This document shows positions 35,101-44,700 of a stretch of 64,000 bases of DNA, in pieces. Position 1 is the first letter of the stretch. Every line of letters begins with the position of its first letter. The position numbers and the translations under genes were made by a program. The notes below the pieces were generated by a model that saw only the letters and a list, made by a program, of their open reading frames with translations, was not told where the DNA came from and searched no databases. Source of the DNA: Oasisia sp. SBJ-2009 (taxonomy: Eukaryota > Annelida > Polychaeta > Sabellida > Siboglinidae); contig OZ024864.1 in assembly GCA_964017155.1 (NCBI GenBank), forward strand, positions 35,172,529-35,236,528. The letters are read 5' to 3'.

Positions 35101-37622
35101 TAGAAGTAAGTAGAACATTGCTATTTGTGTAATTATGAAATTTTTTTGAATTATATTTGCTGATTTAAAAAATTCCATATGGTGTAGTGTGCTTAGAGAT
35201 AGTTTTATAAGCTCCCAGTGTAAACATACCGCCAACATCAATACGTGGCATTTTATTGGATTTGCGATAAAAAGACATTGGCTGGTGTCAGTTTGGATTG
35301 ATATGTTTCTCTCACCAGGCGGCGCACATGTAACAACTGTTGATGCCAACCAAACCTCCACGTAATAATGTGGCATGTCTTGGGACATTGCAAACTTCTC
35401 TTATAGATATTTGGCCACTTTTTATGTAGTTATAATTATTATTTAAGATGCTACTTTTTATGTATTATATTAATTTAAGATGTTTGGAATTTTATAGAAT
35501 ACATTTTGCAAAGTGCAGTAAAGCAGCAGCATTTTGCTATTAGGGTACAGTGTACCACTAAAATATTTCTGTAGGTTGACACATTTCTAAGCTGGTTTAA
35601 TTTGCTCTGATATGTCTCAGACTCTGGAATAGGACCCAAAATGTTCACTGAATATTAACTTTAAAAAACACTCATGTTAATATAATAGTGTTTTTTTTAT
35701 TTAATTTATGTAGTGACTACTTTATAATAATACAAAACATTCTCAGTTCTATTGCTTGTCCCTAGGTGGCAGTGTTGACCTGCAGAATCTAGTGGCGTTG
35801 ATGAGTCGCCGAGTGACAGACCCCCCACCGACACGGACCGAAGACATACGCGAGATGTTTGCGATCTACGACACGAAGAAATCAGGTCGTATTTCGCTGG
35901 CCGAGATGCGCCACCTGCTGACGACTGTTGGCGAAAAACTGAGCGACGAGGAAGCAGACGATTTGTTGAAGATGACGAACTGTGTCGAGAACGGAAGCGT
36001 GGTAGATTACAACAGTGAGTGTTTACAGTCTAAGTGAAGCTAAACTTTCGATTTCTTTGAAATGTATGACCCAGAGCACTGTTGATTTTCCCATTGGTGG
36101 CCATGTTAACGTTTTGTCAGATTATAAGGAAACTGGACCTGAGAAAAATTAATTTTAACACAGTCACTGCAGTCATGTCACTGATATGCTGATCAAATTT
36201 CGTCAAAAAAGCTTGTCTCAGGCTCTCTTAAAATTCATGCATGTGCACTGCCCCTCAATATTTACCAAACTGAGCACGCTTTTCTGCATCTGCAGGGTCA
36301 TGTAAGAGAAAATGGCTAAAAATCACTACGCCAACTACACTCTGCCTAACATGCATCATTGCATTGCAGATACATCCTAGCACTGAACCTACTAGTATGC
36401 CTGTCCTACTCTACTCAGTTCACATAAAGATTTTTTCAAAATCTCAAATGACAGTTATTAAGGACCAGAAAGCTAACTGTGCTTTGACCCCTGTTGTGTT
36501 CTTAGTTGTCGATAGCATTGGTTACCCAGCCTCCATCAGGTGGCAGCACTTTTAAGCCGTTCAACTCTACCTGGGGAAGTAATGGGCTGCATTTGTAACC
36601 CGCCAGGGCGGCTTTACCCTAGATTAGGGTAGAGACGCTGATTGGCTCTCAGGCCAACTATGAAATAAAAATTAAAATAACGATATACTTTAACAAGATA
36701 TTGATATCCTATGAAATTTATTCAACATTGAACTTACATTAATACAAAAATAAGTAACAATTCAGATTTAGTTGTTTATAAAATAAGAATTACGGCAAGA
36801 TTCACCAGTATCCTTGAGGTGGCAGCATTGTTTAGCCCCACACGGATAATATTCAAAAGCCGGCAGTCTTCTCGGCATAGATATGCAGCAGACAGACAGT
36901 CAGTTAAGCCAGATTAGGTTGTTGAGCAATGTGCCATTTACGAAGTCTGTTGGTTGCAAACGCATGGCATTACCCACTGGTCTTGTGGTCATTCCCATGA
37001 CAGACCATTACTGGGGTAGTCTGCTTTTTGGCAGACGTCATAAAAATGTGAAGTTTTAATACCAATTGTTGTGTTGACCTGCAATGTTCCTTAAACATAA
37101 TAAAAAATCAAGCACGTTTTATCATTTACAACATAGGGTTTATACTGAACATTAATGTTTGGATAGTTATTCATATTTCTTGTTGTTCAAAACTGCATAC
37201 ATTTTTTGCTGACCGGTAATAGAAGTTTTATATAACTTGAAAAAATTATTTAAATTGTGTGCAGTATGGCAGCACTGATGTGCAGTTTGTTATACCAATG
37301 CTATTGAGATACTGTTTGTTGAGTTACTTCTAGTTTGTTTTCACCTAAAACCTCTGTCCACAACCGGAGCAGTCTTAATTCTTTACAGGGTAGACATCCT
37401 TATTTTACACCCTGCTGTGGGCAGATAATTTTAAATGGCAGCCATCTGTGAATTATGCTGCATGTTGCTTGCATTAAAATTAGAATAACTCAACAACCGA
37501 TGCATGAAAATATATGAAATTAATTGCACTGTACATGGAATGAATATGTAAATAAAATGTGTTACATGTGTTAATATTATTGTCTTTCCGCTGCAGGATT
37601 TGTGCAGGCGGTCATGCGTTGA
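30193..37622 (+). CDS. Calmodulin-like EF-hand protein CAML-B
   Basis: A complete calmodulin-like reading frame of 150 aa (calmodulin is 149). Coding exons: 30193-30195, 32203-32233 (31 nt), 34113-34256 (144 nt), 35766-36014 (249 nt), 37597-37622. Exon lengths of 31 and 144 nt and the split after ATG are exactly those of canonical calmodulin genes. The product starts M-AVRLTNEKLAD-LKEAF and ends RFVQAVMR. Loop 1 (DYHKNGTISSRD) is nearly canonical with Asp at 12. Loop 2 (DRTGGSVDLQN) is 11 residues. Loop 3 (DTKKSGRISLAE) keeps Asp1, Gly6 and Glu12. Loop 4 (around NCVENGSVVDYNR) is degenerate and one residue long. Calcium binding is therefore probably limited to sites 1 and 3. Intron 3 needs a GC donor. 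The acceptor of exon 3 is preceded by nine extra tandem copies of itself. The paralogue CAML-A lies head to head. Confidence 0.88.
31545..31930 (+). mobile_element. LINE 3' end remnant with GTGA tail
   Basis: A frame with GLGFWNSLPVHIAKLS then stop resembles the FWN-LP motif of CR1/L2 C-termini. Its 3' UTR ends aaaataaactgagtgag and runs straight into a long GTGA microsatellite. Confidence 0.5.
31930..32137 (+). repeat. GTGA, TTGG and ATTG microsatellite block
   Basis: Three successive tetranucleotide tracts (TGAG, GGTT, TGAT) over about 205 bp in CAML-B intron 1. The first abuts a LINE 3' end. It ends about 65 bp before CAML-B exon 2. Confidence 0.92.
32203..32233 (+). CDS. CAML-B exon 2 (31-nt microexon)
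   Basis: Acceptor gttctgtttcag, donor gtaagc. Encodes AVRLTNEKLA plus the first base of Asp; phase 0 in, phase 1 out. Size and phase equal canonical calmodulin exon 2 (ADQLTEEQIA). Confidence 0.85.
32340..32760 (-). mobile_element. LINE 3' end in CAML-B intron 2
   Basis: On the minus strand a frame reads FSFKNTLKHHLMCL, like the C-terminal FK-LK motif of CR1-type elements, and the other end is an (ATT)n tail. A 43-bp piece (32,691-32,733) recurs at 33,541-33,583 just before the acceptor array, flanking a fold-back repeat. Confidence 0.5.
33062..33545. repeat. Repeat H, fold-back pair in CAML-B intron 2
   Basis: A plus-oriented repeat H (33,242-33,545; ttggtggacac, gttaactgttaagcc, then gacgggtggacgggtc) is preceded by a partial inverted copy (33,066-33,236). 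Together they form a hairpin flanked by 43-bp direct repeats at 32,691 and 33,541. Confidence 0.75.
33592..34138 (+). repeat. 55-bp minisatellite made of the CAML-B exon 3 acceptor junction
   Basis: Ten tandem units of 55 bp. Each has about 29 bp of intron end (gactgtgttggttgtag) and 26 bp of exon start (acctgaaggaagc). The acceptor AGs fall at 55-bp steps from 33617 to 34112. Units are nearly identical (gcgttc or gcattc variants). Only the last continues into the exon body; the other nine read DLKEAFMLFV then stop. Confidence 0.9.
34113..34256 (+). CDS. CAML-B exon 3, EF-hand 1 and E-helix of EF-hand 2
   Basis: Encodes DLKEAFMLFDYHKNGTISSR through EEVDRT plus one base. It starts at the last of ten tandem copies of its own acceptor. 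It ends at ACAG before gcacgt, a GC-type donor; this gives 144 nt, the conserved calmodulin exon size, and joins in phase 1. The nearest GT (34261) would give a stop after three residues of exon 4. Confidence 0.82.
34262..34752 (+). mobile_element. LINE 3' end just after the CAML-B exon 3 donor
   Basis: The frame reads DFLSAFRKALKTHILKAYYW then stop, followed by an AT-rich 3' UTR with a tacagcgctttgagc block and an AATAATAAATATTATTA tail, typical of CR1/L2 types. It begins within about 6-25 bp of the proposed GC donor. Confidence 0.6.
34800..35150. mobile_element. Fold-back element in CAML-B intron 3
   Basis: Two arms of about 110 bp in inverted order around a short centre; both arms hold gaacattcagttcct and ggtggtcgaaac. 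Similar in design to 41,820-42,075. Some Penelope-like terminal repeats have this form; not established. Confidence 0.7.
35766..36014 (+). CDS. CAML-B exon 4, EF-hands 2 (end), 3 and 4
   Basis: Acceptor ttgtccctag, donor gtgagt. Encodes GGSVDLQNLVALMSRR, then EDIREMFAIYDTKKSGRIS, then to SVVDYN, phase 1 to phase 1, 249 nt. It corresponds to two exons of CAML-A and of canonical calmodulin, so one intron is absent. Confidence 0.87.
37597..37622 (+). CDS. CAML-B terminal coding exon
   Basis: Acceptor tctttccgctgcag. Completes an Arg codon and encodes FVQAVMR then TGA at 37620-37622, matching calmodulin EFVQMMTAK in position and phase. Confidence 0.85.
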
Positions 37623-37847
37623 GCTGTGAGATGAACCGGCTAAATGACAGTTGTCATCCGCGCCACACCCTAGGAGACATTCCACGTGACATTCTTCAGT
37701 CATCCACATTGACACGAACAGATATACTCAACTCAAACTGTGGACTCGCTTGAACATACGCAGTTAGGAAAGATTTATGTAAATTACTAAATGACCGCTT
37801 TTGCATACCTTTGTTGAATAGAAAAGTGTGTAGTGTATTAGTAAACC

Positions 37848-37853
37848 AATAAA
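37848..37853 (+). terminator. Polyadenylation signal AATAAA of CAML-B
   Basis: AATAAA 226 bp after the CAML-B stop codon, in sequence that otherwise resembles no repeat. Cleavage would fall near 37,865-37,880. No transcript evidence. Confidence 0.5.
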
Positions 37854-37924
37854 ACTGTACAGTTTCACATCACTGTTTAATAACCCTAATAGTATGCACT
37901 CTGCACAGATAATAGTAATCTTCA

Positions 37925-38784
37925 GGGCCCAGTTTCATGGAGCGTACTTAAGACGTCATAGTGGGCGATAACCCGTCAAAAGCCTAAAACGTTGTAGTAA
38001 AGTTACACTAGTTGCGTTTCATGAGTCTGCTCCATAGTTGCACTTAGCTACACCATGTATTTAGTAGGCGTAACTTTACACTAGTTGAAATATTCATTGC
38101 ATGCTATTCACGGTATGCTCCCGAATTTGAAATATGTATGGTATGCTCCCAACACGCCCACTCTCAACATAATTATTTTTAATGTTTACACTGGATATCT
38201 TTTACATTCATCATAGCTTCCCATTTGCTATGCGAACGACAAAGGCGGCAGCTAGAAAGAAAAAGATTGTACAGAAACAGCACAAATACAGGGATTCCCC
38301 ACCGCGACCTAACTAGGTCAATTCTAAGTCGATTTAGTGGCGCGAATGCTAAATTAGTCTCATGAAACCAGCCATAAGCTGCATTGACTATTCGCTGTTA
38401 ACTGTAAAGGCAGTTCTTATATAGCGCAATATCCAATCCTCAGGACCGTTCAAAGCGCTTTACACTTTACTTCTCTGACAGACCTGTTCACTCAGACACC
38501 ATCTCGGCTTCTCTGGGAAGCATCCAGCCATATGCTACAATTAATGCGCGAAGGCTGCTCGTACACATATCCACCACTGTCTATAGCCAGGTACTCATTT
38601 AATTCAGCTGAGTGAACTGGAGCAATGTAGAGTGAAAAAACTTGCCCAAGGTTTTAACGCCGCAGCCAGGATTCGAACCCGGGTTCTCGTAGTCGAGAGT
38701 CCGAAGCTCTACCCCTGAGCCACTGCGCAACCAGTAGACAGCGTAATTGCACATGAAGTTACACAGCTTTATGAAACTGGGCCC
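37925..38784. mobile_element. Inverted-repeat element GGGCCCAGTTTCAT, interrupted copy
   Basis: Ends gggcccagtttcat and its inverse. It contains a SINE at 38,405-38,729; without it the element would be about 535 bp. The sister copy at 57,580 has the same internal order. Confidence 0.8.
38405..38729 (-). mobile_element. tRNA-headed SINE, family 1, inserted in an inverted-repeat element
   Basis: Full-length copy, about 325 bp: head gcgcagtggctcaggggtag, B-box ggttcgaatcc, tail gcgctatataagaactgcc. It interrupts the GGGCCCAGTTTCAT element at 37,925-38,784; the copy at 57,580-58,086 lacks it. Confidence 0.85.
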
Positions 38785-39234
38785 TGAAATCCGAGTCGAG
38801 AGGCACAACATACAAAAATCATCAAGCAAAATCGCGAATCGGGGCATATAAGTCGTCACTGCCACATAGGACAGCAACAATTTTGGATGCGAGTGCAATT
38901 TCTGGTGCTTATACTAAGAAAGCATATTTGCCGATATCAAACTTATTTAGTCTTAAAAGCAGACACTTGTTGATAAATGGCTGATCCAAGTGCCTTGGGG
39001 TTATTAGAAAATACAGAGAATTTACTTATTATTACGGACGACATTCCAGAATAATTTCCGTAGCAGCCAAGTGTAGGAGCAGTTCACTAATGGGGTCACC
39101 TCACTATTTGGGTCGCTTTGATTGATCTTAAGTAAGGTTTCAGGGTATCTAGTTATTACAGTGTCTTGGATTCATTTACCATTTGTCTGACTATGACTAA
39201 GCTAACATGTGCATCTATGCAAGGGTTTTTGTAA

Positions 39235-39562
39235 GCGCAATGGCTCAGGGGTAGAGCTTCGGACTCTCGATTACGAGAACCCGGGTTAGAATCCTGTGCT
39301 GCGGTGTTAACACCTTGGGCAAGTGTTTTCACTCTACATTGCTCCAGTTCACTCAGCTATATAAATGAGTACCTGGCTATAGACAGTGGTGGGTATGTGT
39401 ACGAACAGCCTTCATGCATTAATTTTAGCATATGGATGGATGCTTCCCAGAGAAGCCGAGATGGTGTCTGAATGAGCAGGTCTGTCAGGGAAGTAAAGTA
39501 TAAAGCGCTTTGGACGGTCCTGAGGACTGGATACTGCGCTATATATAAGAACTTGCCTTTTA
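39235..39562 (+). mobile_element. tRNA-headed SINE, family 1
   Basis: Plus-strand copy: gcgcaatggctcaggggtag head (A-box), gagaacccgggttagaatcc (B-box), body with tctacattgctccag and a tail ending ctatatataagaac. About 325 bp. Confidence 0.85.
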
Positions 39563-39944
39563 TAAGTAACATAATACATCCTCACTAGCCAGGAGTTGCT
39601 GGGAGTGTGCAGAGTCGAGTTATACCATTATATCAGTTGACTTCGCCAGACACGGTATAAGCCGTGGGAACAGCACAAATACCCGCCCCAATTTGTAGAC
39701 AGATACACAACTAGCGGGAATCTCAATATAACGACCCATTAATGTCCTAAACATTGCATGTAACACAAGAAGCGTGTCTGAAATCACCCTGGACATATGT
39801 GACATGACCTTATGCTGACCACAATCCTCGTGGACGATTTCATTGGCAGAGGATTTTTGAAACAGAAGACTAATGTAATCGGCCACAGCCCCCTAGCGAG
39901 CGAGGATGTATGTAACATAACACAACAAAACGGAAGACGCAAAC

Positions 39945-41715
39945 ACCTTCACACAAGCAGGTTTATTTTCCACCCACCAACACCAAGTGATTCCCACATC
40001 CAGCCCCACCCCGACAACTCGACACTGCCCATCCGTTGCCTCCGTACATAAAATCCCCGTCCCGTCCCATCTCGCCCAATGTCCCCAGTAAGCACCTGTC
40101 CTGTCGCTTCGAAGCAGTTACAATTATTTTTATACTCGTTTTAACAATGTCTGAAGACACGGCATCGTGCCAGTTCACTACTAAGTAATACATCACACAC
40201 AGCTACAAGCAAAGCACATTTATGAAAGAAACAGCACACGTCCGCCAAGTGTACCAACCGACAACATCTACCATGAAACAATGTCTTAAATGTGATCGCA
40301 ACAACACCATTCACAAGTATCCCATACGTGTGGGGTGAAACACTGGAATCTATGAACACTAGTCAATCACTGATCCCTTACGCGATTCATCGACAACTGC
40401 TCCCTGGCGGTGAGTTGAAAGTTCTTCGTTGATGCCGTCACACCAGGTATAAATGTTGCTAAGCGAACATTGCGTATCTACGGCGAAACACATTAACGAG
40501 TGTGACCTCAAAGTGACCTTGTTACAAAAATCACCTCTACGTTTCTTGACAACATGCTACGCCATCTAGCGGGTTAAACAGGCAACCGGTCAGTTCTATC
40601 AAACATCGCTGCCAGCCGTTTCAGCACCGCCGTCTTAGTGCAATTGTTGCTAGCGCCATATAAAACCAACCTTCAAAATAACAAAACTTTTACTTCACGT
40701 TTGGTTCGTCGACACTTTGTACCCGTAAGAGAAAAGGCAAATTCTCCTTATAAAGCAAAACTTAAATTTCGTGTAACGAATCCATGTTACGAGAACTTAA
40801 ATGAGTGGCGGAAAGTGTTTGTTGTCGCTGAATGAAGAATGTGACCACGCTGCACTACACAAACAATACCACCACAACTTACAACCCTTAAACAGACACG
40901 ACGCACACTTACCCAGACTCAGAAAGCACCCAACGTGCGTGTATCGTCTCTTCCGGACAACACAAATCATAATGAAGCACACTAAACAGTGACATCGGCC
41001 ACTGGAAAAAATAAAATCTGACTTCGGAACATATGGGTAAACAAACAACCGGCACCCCGCCTGGTGACAGAGACATGCAGCAACACACAAATCATAATTT
41101 TGCACACAGAAAAATCGGCGACGAAAATATACGATCTCTATAGAACGGTCGACAACCAACGAAATACGTGAAACCAACTTGCATGCCACCTGGTGGTGGT
41201 AGAAGCGTAGCAACACTTGCCAGTGCGGCACAACATACAGCTGCCAAATAAACACAATCGACGGACGATCAAACCTGGACAAACGCGAGAACCTACCGTC
41301 GCGAATCACCCTCCATAGAGGCGACAAAATTACAACGACACAACTTCCTGTCGTGCCGGATAATTGCACAACATTCGTAGACGGAAGCTTCACGCTGATA
41401 GACGGCACATATACATACACACACATGTGGGACGTGCAAATAGTGGCGCCAACGTCGCCGAAACACCCCCTGGTGTTCCGGGGAGCAGCAATTAATCGCG
41501 CGTCGATCGAGAAACGGTAACTAATGCGCCATTTCGCAAAGGCGAACTATTCAGTTCTGTGGAAGGTTCCGCTCCCACACGAATTCGCCTCGTCCAACCA
41601 AGCGCCATGGAAATGAGATGTGCACGGTAGAGAGAGTGTGGTCGGGTCGCCACAGAAACAACCGTGTGACGGTTGTGTTACCACGACGACGACCGTTGCT
41701 ATGGAGACGACGGGT
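39945..41715 (-). other. PDCD4: Probable PDCD4 3' UTR
   Basis: About 1.77 kb of sequence without recognised repeats follows the stop codon. The first AATAAA on the minus strand is at 39962-39967. GT-rich sequence (tgtgtgaaggtgtttg) follows it, as expected of a downstream element. Long 3' UTRs are usual for PDCD4. A minus-strand open frame of 209 codons at 40,797-41,426 has no recognisable similarity and is treated as chance. Confidence 0.45.
39962..39967 (-). terminator. PDCD4: Candidate polyadenylation signal of PDCD4
   Basis: The minus strand reads AATAAA, followed within about 15-45 bases by GT-rich sequence. It is the first such hexamer after the PDCD4 stop codon. Inferred only. Confidence 0.45.
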
Positions 41716-41767
41716 CTAAGTCTTCACTTTTCCGCCGTCTCCCTCCGACACGAAGCGCTTACGACCC
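41716..41767 (-). CDS. PDCD4: PDCD4 terminal coding exon
   Basis: Acceptor gtttgttttcag. Completes an Arg codon and encodes [16 protein letters not shown] then TAG (41716-41718). The [12 protein letters not shown] block carries the conserved C-terminal basic and phosphosite segment (Ser457 in human). Confidence 0.92.
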
Positions 41768-44700
41768 CTGAAAACAAACAAACAAGTGTATAATCGAATG
41801 TATTGTTCATGGCTCCAAGAATGGTTTATTGTAGTATAATTTAACTTACTTTGGAGCTTAATTGTCGAAGATCAATAGACGTTTCGATCTGTCAGCTACG
41901 GGCCTTGTTCACGTACTGGTGTCACGTGTGATGCCTCAGATTTCGGCGAGATAATTTGGTTGTAGATGGTTGTGATACCAGTATGTGAACAAGGCCCGTA
42001 GCTGACGGATCGAAATGTCGTACTCATCTTCGACATTAAGCTCAAAAGTAAGTTAAATTATACTACAATAAGTGTAATATCGTTAACAAAAAGACACTAC
42101 CTAACACTTCACTTCACCAGTACAATTCTACTATGACGCCATCTAACAACAAAAAATATATCCAAAAGAACAGCTAAAATGCACCTTTTAATACATATTT
42201 CTTTGAGGTTAACATTCAAATTTTAGCTACTGTTATTTATCACTTCGTTTTAAAATCACATTTAAACATTTACGTGATCTTAATTAATTAATTTATTAAT
42301 AATACTGTCAAAAATATTACAATCCGCCCGCCAACGGATTACACGTTAAATCCGCATAGCTTTATGCAGAGACTCGTCCACACGTCATTTGGACAGGTAA
42401 AAACTGTCGTGAACAGGTAGAAATATGGGTGGACGAGGAAAAAAATGAAGGAGCAAAAAAGTCTTCCAAAACCACAGATATTGTAAGTCATGCCTTAGAT
42501 GTGAGTGTAAATGGTGTCACACGTGTGTTTGTAGTCCATTTCAGATCAGACAAAAAAAATTATTTGTAAACTGGATTAACAGTTAACATCCACGTGTCCA
42601 CCAAAACATTTGTGACTGGCAATAATTTGATCCTGCATAAAACCCTGAATCTGGGCGTGTTATAACGAGGCTCGACTACACTAGGAAACCCCGCACGGCA
42701 CCCATCGCACCCACCTGGCAGGCATCTCCTTGTAGAGGGCCTCCGGGAAGCAGCTGTGCTGGTAGAGCTGACCGCCCAGTTGCTCCAGCAGGGAGTAGGC
42801 CGCGGGAACGTCCAGACAAATGTCCGGCATGTCATCAAACACTCGCCTCATGCCCTAAGGGAGTGATACAGTAGATGAAAGCCCACAATCAGGTGTTCGT
42901 CCGCCATTACCCGTGTCACCAAAGACTACTATAAATGCAGCATTGTGCAGGTTGTCTGAATTTCTGTGAGCACATATTGAGTGTGGAGTGAGTAGAAATT
43001 ATGTTTTTGTGCAGCGATGAATAAATTGATAAAATAAATATAAATAGATAAATAGATTATTTGTACATTAAATTTCACGGTCATGCAATGTAAAGGATAC
43101 AACACTGTGAGCTAAAATAATAAGTTAATAAAATATTAGAATAAACAGATCAATAAAATTATTAATACGTTAAATAAAAAAACAGGCAATCCACGATTAA
43201 CACTAAAACAATAGACTATAATGTCAATGACAAACCATGATAAAACATTTATTTAAACGCATGTCGAACTAGAACGCTATCTAATTTATGCAAACCGCGA
43301 TAATAAAACTGCATTAAACAAAGCCCATAAAATAGTGTTTGTTTTATAAAAAATAAACGTAATACGCCACGAAGAGATAATAACGGGAAGAATTTAGACA
43401 CAATGAAATGTAATGAATCCTTCCCGGGGTCACAGTTGAACCACTAGAAGTCCGGGGCCTGAGACTGACTGTGCAGAAGTTAACAAACATTAAAAGGCAT
43501 GCACATAAAAGGTACACAGTTTCACACGCTGTCTCAATCTAACTCAGATTAGCCTCAACTGCCACGGGTTACCTTTGAGAACTCGTCAGGCGTGACAATG
43601 TTGGTGGTGTACAGCATCCGCAGCAGGTTGACCATTAGGTCGATGACCCGACTCTTGGACTTCTCGATCGCCATGACGACCGTCTGCAAGGAAATCAGTC
43701 ATTGGTTTTCATGAGAAACTAATGGCAGTCAAGTCGTGCTTACATTTTTCCGGTAAAACATTCCGATTGACGTTTCTGCGCATGTACGATAAATGTAAAA
43801 TTATCAATGTGCAGCGAACCGATAAGGCCTTTTTTTGGTATAAATGCCACGGCCTGTTCGTTAACTCTCCTGTGATGATTACTGTAAAGAGTTGCTTAAA
43901 ATGTCGTTCAGTACAATAAAATATTACGTTTGTTTAAATCACTGTCATGGATTATGGCGCACTACAGTCACATGATTTACACTTGCTATCAAAAGATGCC
44001 TCAAAACTTGTTTGATTCGTGTTAATTTGCAACAAATAACTTTGCAGAGATGTTACTTACATTCTAACGAACAACCCGTAGTATTTATACCACAAATGTT
44101 TTGTCCTTTCGCTGCACATTGATGATTTTACACTTAACGCGCATGCATAGAAATGTCAATCGGAACGGTTATTACGCCGGAAAAATGTAGGCGCCACACC
44201 GCACTCATACCCGAGTAATTTTTTAAATAAACCTGTCCACTGAACCCCCTGCCCTGAGGCAGTTGACAGACTTTAGTTGACAAGTCATTTTTTTCTTCCT
44301 TTTATCTATGCACAGATTGTTTTAACACGTGTCATGGCCATCTGGGATTTGTTGATGACTTTGCATTTTGTAGTCTGTTAAATGTGTCGCTATAACTCAT
44401 TCAAAATACATCAGCTGCCTCAATATCTCCTTCTATACATGGCTGTAAACAGCATTTTTCAAAAAAAATCTTATACCAACTCATTAAAAAATCTGGCCCG
44501 TTATCCAAACAACGTTAGAAATAATAATTCAGTTTTTTAAAGGCAAAACAAAGTTAACTGTTTCGTGGCATACACCTAATAGAGTTAATATAAAGTAACA
44601 ATTTCCACATATACTCAATTTTTTTACGCCAGCGGTTTACCAGAAAAATATTTTTTAACACCCAGCAATCCAAATTCTATGCGCTACCCCATCTTAGACG

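Noticed and set aside
39235..39310. tRNA-like sequence with A and B boxes
   Set aside because: Part of a repeated SINE (four copies of family 1), not a folding tRNA gene.
40797..41426. 209-codon minus-strand frame downstream of PDCD4
   Set aside because: No recognisable motif; it falls in the probable PDCD4 3' UTR, and its length can arise by chance in stop-poor sequence.
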